Source of the DNA: DATNNN01 sp035601815
Lineage (GTDB): Bacteria > Pseudomonadota > Alphaproteobacteria > Rhizobiales > Xanthobacteraceae
Assembly (NCBI GenBank): GCA_035601815.1
Contig: DATNNN010000007.1
Coordinates: 1 to 9,318 of the forward strand
Direction of reading: 5' to 3'
DNA: 9,318 nt
Shown here: positions 1 to 5,955 of the stretch, one piece after another
Position numbering within the stretch: the stretch's first letter is position 1
Layout: each line of letters opens with the position of its first letter
Translations under genes and position numbers: made by a program
The notes under the pieces: generated by a model
What the model was told of the DNA's origin: nothing
Seen by the model: the letters and a program-made list of their open reading frames with translations, nothing else
The model's database searches: none

Positions 1-371
1 GCCGGCGCCGAGCCGATGCGGCCGATCGGGGCGAAGTCCTTGCGCGGGTCGAAGCCGGCGTTGGGATACATGCTCGGCGCGATCGCGATGGTGCCGGTGT
101 AGCCGAGAAAGAGGGTGTAGCCGTCCGGCGGCGCGCCGACGAACGCCCGCGCGGCGATGGTGCCGCCGGCGCCGCCGCGGTTGTCGACGATGATCTGCTG
201 GCCGAGCGTGGCGCTCAGGCGCTCCGCCACGATACGCGCCACCACCGAGGTGCTGCCCCCTGGCGGGAACGGCACGATGAGCGTGATCGGCCGCGTCGGA
301 TACTCCTGGGCCTGAGCCGAGCCAAGTACGGCGGCCGCGAAAAGAAGAACGATGCAAAGTCGCCGTGCCAT
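1..371 (-). CDS. Tripartite tricarboxylate transporter substrate-binding protein (TctC/Bug family), N-terminal part
   Basis: Only the first 123 codons are present; the gene runs off the left edge. The product begins with a Sec-type signal peptide (basic MARR, then a hydrophobic core rich in L, A and V, ending near AQAQE at residues 20-24). The mature start is typical of the Bug family: EYPTRPITLIVPFPPGGSTS, then later VDNRGGAGG and PPDGYTLFLGYTG. Family members are periplasmic proteins that bind small carboxylates or other organic acids and may deliver them to a TctAB permease; many are orphans, and no permease gene is visible here. The ATG at 371 has a strong ribosome site, GGAGG, five bases upstream, adjoining the stop codon of the acyl-CoA dehydrogenase gene. 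The 10-nt gap implies co-transcription with that gene. The ligand cannot be read from sequence. Family assignment is confident; the substrate is unknown. Confidence 0.93.
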   Translation of the reverse strand, partial: MARRLCIVLLFAAAVLGSAQAQEYPTRPITLIVPFPPGGSTSVVARIVAERLSATLGQQIIVDNRGGAGGTIAARAFVGAPPDGYTLFLGYTGTIAIAPSMYPNAGFDPRKDFAPIGRIGSAP

Positions 372-381
372 CGCAACCTCC

Positions 382-1521
382 TCAGTTTCCCAGCAAATTC
401 CGCGCCACGATCACGCGCATGATCTCGTTGGTGCCTTCGAGAATCTGGTGCACGCGCACGTCGCGCAACACGCGCTCGATGGGATGGTCGCGCAGGTAGC
501 CATAGCCGCCGTGCAGCTGCAGGCAGCCGTTGACCGCCTCGAAGCCCGTGTCCGTCGCGAAGCGCTTGGCCATGGCGGCGAGCTTGGTGGCATCGGGCTC
601 CCGGTTCTGCACCGCCACGGCGGCGCGCCACAGCATCAGCCGCGCCGCCTCGATCCCGGTGGCGTAATCGGCCACACGAAACTGCAGCGCCTGGAAATCG
701 GCGAGGCGGCTGCCGAACTGCTTGCGCTCGCGCATGTAGGCGAGCGTGCGGCCGAGACAAAACTGCGCGCCGCCGAGCGAGCAGGCGGCGATGTTGAGCC
801 GCCCGCCGTCGAGGCCGCTCATGGCGATCTTGAAGCCCATGCCTTCGTCGTTGATGCGATTTTCCGCCGGCACCCGGCAATCGCGCAGGATCACCGCGGC
901 AGTCGGCTGCGAATGCCAGCCGAGCTTCTTCTCCTGCGCGCCGAACGAGAGCCCGGGCGTGCCCCTCTCCACCACGAAAGCGGAGATGCCCTTCGGCCCC
1001 TCGCCGCCGGTGCGCGCCATGACCACGTAGATGTCCGCCTCGCCGGCGCCCGAGATGAACGCCTTCTCGCCGTCGAGCACGTAGTGGTCGCCGTCGCGCC
1101 GCGCGCGGGTGCGAAGCGCTGCCGCGTCGGAGCCCGCCTCGGGCTCGGTCAGGCAGTAGCTCGCGAATTTCTGCATGGTGCAGAGGTCGGGCAGCCAGCG
1201 TGCGCGCTGCGGATCGGCGGCGAAGGCGTCGATCATCCAGGCGGCCATGTTGTGGATGGAGATGTAGGCCGCGGTCGACACGCAGCCTTGCGCCAGCTCC
1301 TCGAAGATGAGCGCCGCGTCGAGGCGCGTGAGCGCCGAGCCGCCCACGTCGGCCTTGACGTAAATGCCGCCGAAGCCGAGCTCGGCGGCCTTGCGCAGCG
1401 CCTCGACGGGAAAGACGCAGTCCTCGTCCCACGCCCGCGCGTGCGGCGCCATCTCCAGGCGCGCGAACTCGCGCGCCACGTCGCGGAAGGCGCGCTGTTC
1501 CTCGGAAAGCTCGAAGTCCAT
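382..1521 (-). CDS. Isobutyryl-CoA dehydrogenase-like acyl-CoA dehydrogenase
   Basis: A 379-residue FAD-dependent acyl-CoA dehydrogenase, the usual family length. Signature 1 (CLTEPEAGSDAAA, residues about 123-135) and signature 2 (QLHGGYGYLRD, from about 335) are intact. The catalytic glutamate is in ILEGTNEIMR (about Glu362). Stretches such as ISIHNMAAWMID, GEKAFISGAGEADIYVVM and ERGTPGLSFG closely resemble, from memory, human ACAD8, which oxidises isobutyryl-CoA to methacrylyl-CoA in valine degradation. The enzyme would be cytoplasmic and pass electrons to electron-transfer flavoprotein. I chose the ATG at 1521, which gives the familiar MDFELSEEQ opening and has GGTGGGGAC upstream; a GTG at 1533 would add four residues. 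No other valine-pathway gene is in view. The next gene downstream is a TctC protein after 10 nt. A related short/branched-chain acyl-CoA substrate remains possible. Confidence 0.93.
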   Translation of the reverse strand: MDFELSEEQRAFRDVAREFARLEMAPHARAWDEDCVFPVEALRKAAELGFGGIYVKADVGGSALTRLDAALIFEELAQGCVSTAAYISIHNMAAWMIDAFAADPQRARWLPDLCTMQKFASYCLTEPEAGSDAAALRTRARRDGDHYVLDGEKAFISGAGEADIYVVMARTGGEGPKGISAFVVERGTPGLSFGAQEKKLGWHSQPTAAVILRDCRVPAENRINDEGMGFKIAMSGLDGGRLNIAACSLGGAQFCLGRTLAYMRERKQFGSRLADFQALQFRVADYATGIEAARLMLWRAAVAVQNREPDATKLAAMAKRFATDTGFEAVNGCLQLHGGYGYLRDHPIERVLRDVRVHQILEGTNEIMRVIVARNLLGN

Positions 1522-1533
1522 GATCGTCCCCAC

Positions 1534-1564
1534 CCCGCATAGCGGGCTCTGCCCATTCTGTCAT
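1534..1564 (-). promoter_or_regulatory. Candidate promoter with embedded palindrome upstream of the acyl-CoA dehydrogenase gene
   Basis: On the minus strand ATGACA (1559-1564) and TATGCG (1536-1541) are separated by 17 bp, resembling alphaproteobacterial CTTGAC/CTATAT elements loosely. The -10 candidate lies inside a perfect palindrome, CCCGC-ATA-GCGGG (1534-1546), which could be an operator or an RNA hairpin. The predicted start of transcription would fall almost on the ribosome site, giving a very short leader, which weakens the promoter reading. The rest of the 1522-1642 intergenic region separates two divergent genes. Confidence 0.25.
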
Positions 1565-1642
1565 GTAGGGCGCGGCGCCGCGAACCGGCTTGCGCCCCGC
1601 CCGGGCAAGACCCACCTATCGGCAAGCCCGCAAGGAGGCCGC

Positions 1643-2164
1643 ATGACCGACGCTCCCCGCCTCGCCACCGCCCCCGGCGCCCGCCCCGACGCCTACGATC
1701 CGGCGAGCCAGCCGGAATACTTCGAGGGCGTCTTGTCGCGCCGCGTCGTGGCCTTCCTCGTCGACATGGTCATCCTCACCGTTGTCATGACCGCGATCGT
1801 GGTGTTCATCGCGATCTTTGGCCTCGTCACCCTCGGCATCGGCTGGCTTCTCTTCTTCCTCGTCGGCCCGATCTTCGTGGTGCTCGCCATCGTCTATTTC
1901 GGCACAACGCTCGCCTCGCCCGCCTCCGCCACGCTTGGCATGCGCGCCATGAACCTGGAGATGCGGCTCTGGTACGGCACGCCCATGTACTTCCTGCTCG
2001 GCGCCGTGCACATGATCGTGTTCTGGATCACGGTCAGCGTGTTCACGCCGCTCGTCCTGCTCGTCGGCCTGTTCAACGGCAGGAAGCGCCTCTTGCACGA
2101 CTTCGTTTGCGGCACCGTCATGGTGAACAACGAGGCCCGCGCCGCGCGTTTACGCCGCTCCTAG
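1643..2164 (+). CDS. RDD family integral membrane protein
   Basis: A 173-residue membrane protein of the RDD family. The defining residues are visible: Arg34 and Asp41 in the first helix (RRVVAFLVDMVIL), a SATLGMRAMNLEM stretch (about 95-107) equivalent to the usual T-x-G-[KM]-R motif, and Asp153 near the C-terminus (RKRLLHDFVCGTVMV). Hydrophobic segments lie at about 36-57, 60-87 and 113-144. The frame is open far upstream, but that extension runs antisense through the acyl-CoA dehydrogenase gene; the ATG at 1643 has AAGGAGG five bases or so upstream and gives the normal family length. RDD proteins are poorly characterised; some are proposed to act in transport, and no activity can be assigned here. 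The gene is followed after 61 nt by the leucyl-transferase gene in the same direction, an arrangement I recall from other Rhizobiales. Confidence 0.9.
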   Translation: MTDAPRLATAPGARPDAYDPASQPEYFEGVLSRRVVAFLVDMVILTVVMTAIVVFIAIFGLVTLGIGWLLFFLVGPIFVVLAIVYFGTTLASPASATLGMRAMNLEMRLWYGTPMYFLLGAVHMIVFWITVSVFTPLVLLVGLFNGRKRLLHDFVCGTVMVNNEARAARLRRS

Positions 2165-2225
2165 GCGCTTGTCGAAATCCGCGGGAAGCGCGATCCTTGG
2201 GCCGATACGAATCTAGGGCCAACCC

Positions 2226-2975
2226 TTGACCCAGCAGCCGCGCGACACCCCGCAGTTCTTCCTGACCAGCCCGGCCACCTGCCCGTACCTGCCCGGCCGC
2301 CAGGAGCGCAAGGTTTTCACCCATCTCGTCGGCGAGCGCGCCGCCGAGGTGAACGACGTGCTCACCCAAGGCGGCTTCCGCCGCTCGCAGTCGATCGCCT
2401 ACCGGCCGGCGTGCGAGGCCTGCCGCGCCTGCGTGTCGGTGCGCGTGCTGACGCAGGAGTTCGAGCCGAGCCGCACCTTCCGCCGCGTGCTCGCGGTCAA
2501 CGACGACCTCATCGGCCACGCCGGCAGCGCGCAGCCCACGGCCGAGCAGTATTCGCTGTTCCGCGCCTACCTCGACACCCGCCACGCTGACGGCGGCATG
2601 GTGGATATGAGCGTGCTCGACTATTCCATGATGATCGAGGACAGCCACGTGCGCACGAAGCTGATCGAGTATCGCCGCCGCGGGCCCGACTCGATCATCA
2701 CCGGCCGCGGCACCGGCCCGCTGCTCGCCGTCGCGCTGACCGACACGCTCGCCGACGGATTGTCGATGGTCTACTCGTTCTACGATCCCGAGGCCGGCGG
2801 CCGCTCGCTCGGCACCTACGTGATCCTCGACCACATCGCGCGCGCCAGGCGCCTGGGCCTTCCCCACGTCTATCTCGGCTACTGGGTCGATGGCTCGCCC
2901 AAGATGGACTACAAGCGCCGCTTCCTGCCGCAGGAGCGCCTCGGCCAGGACGGCTGGATGCGGGTGGAAGTTTAG
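2226..2975 (+). CDS. bpt: Aspartate/glutamate leucyltransferase (leucyl-tRNA-protein transferase)
   Basis: A 249-residue cytoplasmic enzyme of the ATE/Bpt family, which transfers leucine from Leu-tRNA to proteins with N-terminal Asp or Glu, marking them for ClpS-ClpAP degradation (bacterial N-degron pathway). The N-terminal domain shows CPYLPGRQERKVFTHL (Cys19) and the cysteine cluster YRPACEACRACVSVRV (Cys63, Cys66, Cys69). The C-terminal domain carries MVYSFYDPE, GTYVILDHI and LGYWVDGSPKMDYKRRF. Family length is normal. The start is a TTG at 2226, with AGGG seven bases upstream; no ATG or GTG candidate precedes the conserved CPYLPGR region, so TTG is required. The eukaryote-like ATE proteins use arginine and are longer; the length and sequence style favour Bpt, although many databases call it arginyltransferase. 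It is adjacent to and convergent with the Nramp gene, whose stop codon lies 23 nt away. Confidence 0.95.
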   Translation: MTQQPRDTPQFFLTSPATCPYLPGRQERKVFTHLVGERAAEVNDVLTQGGFRRSQSIAYRPACEACRACVSVRVLTQEFEPSRTFRRVLAVNDDLIGHAGSAQPTAEQYSLFRAYLDTRHADGGMVDMSVLDYSMMIEDSHVRTKLIEYRRRGPDSIITGRGTGPLLAVALTDTLADGLSMVYSFYDPEAGGRSLGTYVILDHIARARRLGLPHVYLGYWVDGSPKMDYKRRFLPQERLGQDGWMRVEV

Positions 2976-2998
2976 CTCGTCCCGTTCCCCGGGCGCGC

Positions 2999-4345
2999 CT
3001 ACCCCACCGCTATGTCGTAGAGCAGCTTGATATTGAGCGCGATGATGACCGCCGCGGTGATCGCCGCGAGCACCGTCACCCAGCGGGCGGCGACGAGCTC
3101 ACCGAGCTTGCGCCGATCGGCGGTGAACATGACCAGCGGCACGATGGAGAACGGCAGCGCCAGGCCCAGAATCACCTGGCTCAGGATCAGGAGCTTGGCG
3201 GTCCCCGCCTCGCCGAACCAGATCGTCACCCCCGCCGCCGGCACGATGGCGATGCCGCGCGTGATCAGCCGCCGCGCCCACGGCGGCAGCCGGATGTCGA
3301 TGAAGCCTTCCATGACGATCTGACCGGCGAGCGTCGCCGTCACCGTCGAGTTCATTCCGCAGCACAAGAGCGCGATGCCGAAGAGCGTCGGCGCCCAGGC
3401 CGAGCCGAGCAAGGGCGCGATCAGCGCGTGCACGGCGCCGAGCTCCGACACCTCGGTCTGGCCGGTGCGATTGAAAGTCGCCGCCGCCAAGATCAGAATC
3501 GCGGCGTTGATCAGGAGCGCGAACATCAGCGCGATGGTAGAATCGGCGGTGGCGAGGTTGATCGCCTCGCGCTTCTCCTCGACCGTGTCGCCGAATCTCC
3601 GCGTCTGCACCACGCCCGAGTGCAGATAGAGATTGTGCGGCATCACGGTGGCACCGATGATGCCAATGGCGAGATAAAGCATGTCCGGATTGGTGACGAT
3701 CTCGGTCGTCGGCGCGAAGCCGCGGATCACCGCGCCCCAGTTGGGATCGGCGAGCGCGATCTGGATCGCGAAGCACACGGCGATGACGCCGAGCAGCGTC
3801 ACGATGAACGCCTCGATCCAACGGAAGCCGAGGTTCTGCAGCCACAGGATGAGGAAAACGTCGGCCGCGGTGATGAGCACGCCGAGCTCGAGCGGAACGC
3901 CGAACAACAGATTGAGGCCGATGGCCGTGCCGATCACCTCGGCCAGATCCGTGGCGCAGATGGCGATCTCGGCGAGCAGCCACAGCGGCCACGACACGAA
4001 GCGCGGGAATGCGTCGCGGCACGCCTGCGCCAGATCCCTTCCGGCGCCGATGCCCAGCCGCGCGCACAGCGCCTGCAGCAAAATCGCCATCAGGTTGGAG
4101 AGGAGCGCGACGGTGAGGAGCGCGTAGCCGAACTTGGAGCCGCCAGCGAGCGAGGTCGCCCAGTTGCCCGGGTCCATGTAGCCGACGGCGACGAGATAGC
4201 CGGGGCCGAGGAAGGCCACGAGCTTACGCCAGAACGGCCCGCTCGGCCGGGTGCGGATGGTGCCGAACACCTCGGCGAGCGACGCGCGCCCGCGCGGGCG
4301 CCGCCATCCGGCTTCGCCGTTCGCAGTGGTGGATTCGACGGCCAC
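2999..4345 (-). CDS. mntH: Nramp family divalent metal transporter (Mn2+/Fe2+:H+ symporter)
   Basis: A 448-residue inner-membrane transporter with about 11 hydrophobic helices. The metal-site motifs are intact: DPGNWATSLAGG in helix 1 (about 58-69), AEIAICATDLAEVIGTA in helix 3, and ATVMPHNLYLHSG in helix 6 (MPHN at about 235-238). These place it with proton-coupled manganese/iron importers rather than Nramp-like magnesium or non-metal relatives, which lack the methionine. The open frame extends to ATGs at 4366 and 4369, but these fall within the apparent -10 element. The GTG at 4345 has AAGGAG five bases upstream and is the better start. An operator-like palindrome sits in the promoter, suggesting repression by a Fur-family regulator such as Mur/Fur responding to manganese or iron. 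In Bradyrhizobium, mntH is known to be controlled by a Fur-family protein. Confidence 0.93.
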   Translation of the reverse strand: MAVESTTANGEAGWRRPRGRASLAEVFGTIRTRPSGPFWRKLVAFLGPGYLVAVGYMDPGNWATSLAGGSKFGYALLTVALLSNLMAILLQALCARLGIGAGRDLAQACRDAFPRFVSWPLWLLAEIAICATDLAEVIGTAIGLNLLFGVPLELGVLITAADVFLILWLQNLGFRWIEAFIVTLLGVIAVCFAIQIALADPNWGAVIRGFAPTTEIVTNPDMLYLAIGIIGATVMPHNLYLHSGVVQTRRFGDTVEEKREAINLATADSTIALMFALLINAAILILAAATFNRTGQTEVSELGAVHALIAPLLGSAWAPTLFGIALLCCGMNSTVTATLAGQIVMEGFIDIRLPPWARRLITRGIAIVPAAGVTIWFGEAGTAKLLILSQVILGLALPFSIVPLVMFTADRRKLGELVAARWVTVLAAITAAVIIALNIKLLYDIAVG

Positions 4346-4364
4346 GGATTCTCCTTCGCCGCAC

Positions 4365-4392
4365 ATCATACCTAGTTGCGAATGATTTGCAA
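4365..4392 (-). promoter_or_regulatory. Sigma70-like promoter of the Nramp transporter gene
   Basis: Reading the minus strand, TTGCAA (4387-4392) is followed after 16 bp by TATGAT (4365-4370), five of six matches to TATAAT. Transcription would begin near 4355-4360, just ahead of the AAGGAG ribosome site (4351-4356) and the GTG at 4345, giving a short leader. The fit is somewhat tight, so the exact start is uncertain. The -10 overlaps the upstream ATG codons, arguing against their use. Confidence 0.5.
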
Positions 4393-4394
4393 CT
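4374..4394. promoter_or_regulatory. Fur/Mur-type operator palindrome
   Basis: A 21-bp palindrome centred on 4384: outer arms AGTTGC (4374-4379) and GCAACT (4389-4394), inner arms AAT/ATT, with a single mismatched pair (4380/4388). The core TTGCGAATGATTTGCAA resembles alphaproteobacterial Fur/Mur boxes of the TGCAAATnATTTGCA kind. It covers the -35 and most of the spacer of the Nramp promoter, the expected position for a metal-dependent repressor. Assignment to Mur, Fur or another family member is an inference. Confidence 0.65.
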
Positions 4395-4441
4395 GCGTGT
4401 TTTGCCGAAAGATATCAACAAGAAGGCCAAGCCAACGGAAT

Positions 4442-4490
4442 CAAAGCACGAGCTTTGCCATTGGACGCTTCCCCGCCCGCTGGCTATGAC
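4442..4490 (+). promoter_or_regulatory. Candidate promoter and inverted repeat upstream of the O-acylation operon
   Basis: A perfect inverted repeat, CAAAGC-ACGA-GCTTTG (4442-4457), sits immediately upstream of a weak promoter candidate, TTGGAC (4461-4466), an 18-bp spacer and TATGAC (4485-4490). The leader to the ATG at 4535 would be about 40 nt. The promoter elements are poor matches, so this is tentative; the repeat could be an operator. Confidence 0.3.
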
Positions 4491-4534
4491 CGTGGCCGAC
4501 CCGGCGGGTTTTGTCGGCGCGGGGACGTCACGTC

Positions 4535-5953
4535 ATGCTGTTCCACGAGCCGTTCTTCGCGCTGTTCCTCTTCCCCGGCTTCTATGCCGCCTATCTCCTG
4601 ATCGAGAGCCGCGTCCGCGCCAAAAAGTGGGCGCTGATCCTCGCCAGCCTCGCCTTCTACACCTGGGGCGAGCCGCTGTTCGTGCCGGTGGTGCTCCTGT
4701 CGGCGCTGATCGACTATGGGCTGTCGCAGCGGATCGCGGCGGCCAAGGGCGAGCCCGCCCGGCGCGCGTTCCTCGTCGCTGGCATCGCGTTCAACCTCGG
4801 CATTTTGATTTTCTACAAGTACGCCGCCTTCATCGCCATGAACCTTAATCTCGTGCTGAAGCCGTTTTCCGGCGCCGAGCTTCCGCTGCTGCGCATCGCG
4901 CTGCCCATCGGCGTTTCCTTCATCGTCTTCGAGAAGATTTCGTATCTCGTCGACTGCTACCGCGGCCTCTCCAAGCCCGCGCGCACGCTCGCCGACTATT
5001 CCCTGTTCGTGTTCCTGTTCCCGAAGCTCCTCGCCGGACCGATCCTGAAATACCACGAGATGGAGCGGCAGATCGCCGACCCCCTGCCGGTTGCCTGGAC
5101 CGACTTCGAGGAAGGGTTCCTGCGCACCGCCCGCGGCATGGCGAAGAAGATCCTGATCGCCGACCCGCTCGGCGTCTACGCCGACCGGGTGTTCAGCGCC
5201 GACGCCGCCGCACTCTCCTCGGGCTCCGCCGCGCTCGGCCTCGTCTGCTTCACGCTGCAGATCTACTTCGACTTTTCCGCCTATTCCGACATGGCGATCG
5301 GCATCGCGCGCATGCTCGGCTTCCGCCTGAAAGAAAATTTCAACATGCCGTACATCGCCCGCTCGCTCACCGAGTTCTGGCGGCGCTGGCACATGTCGCT
5401 GACCAGCTGGATCCGCGAGTATCTCTACGTCCCGCTCGGCGGAAATCGTGGTGGCGAGATTCGCACTTACCTCAATCTGTGGATCTGCTTTCTCCTCTCC
5501 GGCGTGTGGCACGGGGCGAACTGGAACTTCGTGCTGTGGGGCGCCTACAACGGGCTGTTCCTGACGCTGGAGCGGATGTTCCTCGGCCGCGCCCTCGATC
5601 GCGCCGGTGCGCTCGTCTCCACCGCCTTCACGCTGGTGGTGGTGATGCTGGGCTGGGCGATCTTTCGCACCACCTCGGTGGAGCATCTCACCGGGTTCAT
5701 CGCGGCCCTCGTTGGCCGCGCGCCCGCCGCGGCACCCTTGGCGGTGCCCGTCGACGTCCCGATTACCGCCACACTGGCCGTTATCCTGTGCCTGTTGCCG
5801 GCGACGCCGCTCTGGGCACCCCTCATGCGGTCCTACGAGACCAATCCCTTGGTGCGGCGGCTCGCGGCCATCGCGCTCGTCCTGCTTTGGGCCATCGCCT
5901 GCGGCCGGGCTCTCGCCGTTCCCTTCAAGCCATTCATTTACTTCAGGTTTTAG
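4535..5953 (+). CDS. MBOAT family O-acyltransferase (AlgI-like)
   Basis: A 472-residue polytopic membrane protein. The opening MLFHEPFFALFLFPGFYAAY and closing FKPFIYFRF are typical of AlgI-type MBOAT proteins. The conserved histidines are present: one in EFWRRWHMSLTSWIREYLYV (about His286, equivalent to AlgI His269) and the catalytic one in LLSGVWHGANWNFVLWG (about His326, equivalent to AlgI His322). Proteins of this kind move an acyl group, usually acetyl, across the inner membrane for O-acylation of a periplasmic or surface polysaccharide. The frame is open from a TTG at 4511, but ATG 4535 gives the conserved family N-terminus and has GGGGAC eight bases upstream. The stop codon is two bases before the start of the SGNH protein gene, so the two form an operon. 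The polymer acylated is unknown: no glycosyltransferase, alginate or cellulose gene is in view. Confidence 0.93.
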   Translation: MLFHEPFFALFLFPGFYAAYLLIESRVRAKKWALILASLAFYTWGEPLFVPVVLLSALIDYGLSQRIAAAKGEPARRAFLVAGIAFNLGILIFYKYAAFIAMNLNLVLKPFSGAELPLLRIALPIGVSFIVFEKISYLVDCYRGLSKPARTLADYSLFVFLFPKLLAGPILKYHEMERQIADPLPVAWTDFEEGFLRTARGMAKKILIADPLGVYADRVFSADAAALSSGSAALGLVCFTLQIYFDFSAYSDMAIGIARMLGFRLKENFNMPYIARSLTEFWRRWHMSLTSWIREYLYVPLGGNRGGEIRTYLNLWICFLLSGVWHGANWNFVLWGAYNGLFLTLERMFLGRALDRAGALVSTAFTLVVVMLGWAIFRTTSVEHLTGFIAALVGRAPAAAPLAVPVDVPITATLAVILCLLPATPLWAPLMRSYETNPLVRRLAAIALVLLWAIACGRALAVPFKPFIYFRF

Positions 5954-5955
5954 CC

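Noticed and set aside
352..1542. A 396-codon open frame on the plus strand opposite the acyl-CoA dehydrogenase gene, and another long minus-strand frame in the same region
   Set aside because: Both translate to low-complexity, Arg/Ala/His-rich sequence typical of antisense or shifted frames in GC-rich DNA, while the minus-strand frame at 382-1521 matches a well-known enzyme throughout.
1571..1582. Perfect 12-bp palindrome CGCGGCGCCGCG in the divergent intergenic region
   Set aside because: It is made only of G and C in very GC-rich DNA, where such palindromes arise often by chance, and it lines up with no promoter element.
1364..1642. Extended start of the RDD protein
   Set aside because: The extra residues are Ser/Arg/Ala-rich and run antisense to the acyl-CoA dehydrogenase; ATG 1643 has AAGGAGG and gives the family's length.
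2165..2191. Inverted repeat GCGCTT/AAGCGC just after the RDD stop as a possible terminator
   Set aside because: The loop is 15 nt and no T-tract follows; the next gene is in the same direction 61 nt on, so a terminator is not supported.
2981..2993. CCCG-TTCCC-CGGG hairpin between the convergent bpt and Nramp genes as a bidirectional terminator
   Set aside because: The stem is only four base pairs and there is no T-run on either side.
5479..5955. Upstream extension of the SGNH protein frame into the MBOAT gene, which would suggest a fusion
   Set aside because: The extension is an Arg-rich shifted reading of the MBOAT coding sequence. The ATG at 5956 is followed at once by a normal hydrophobic anchor and lies two bases after the MBOAT stop.
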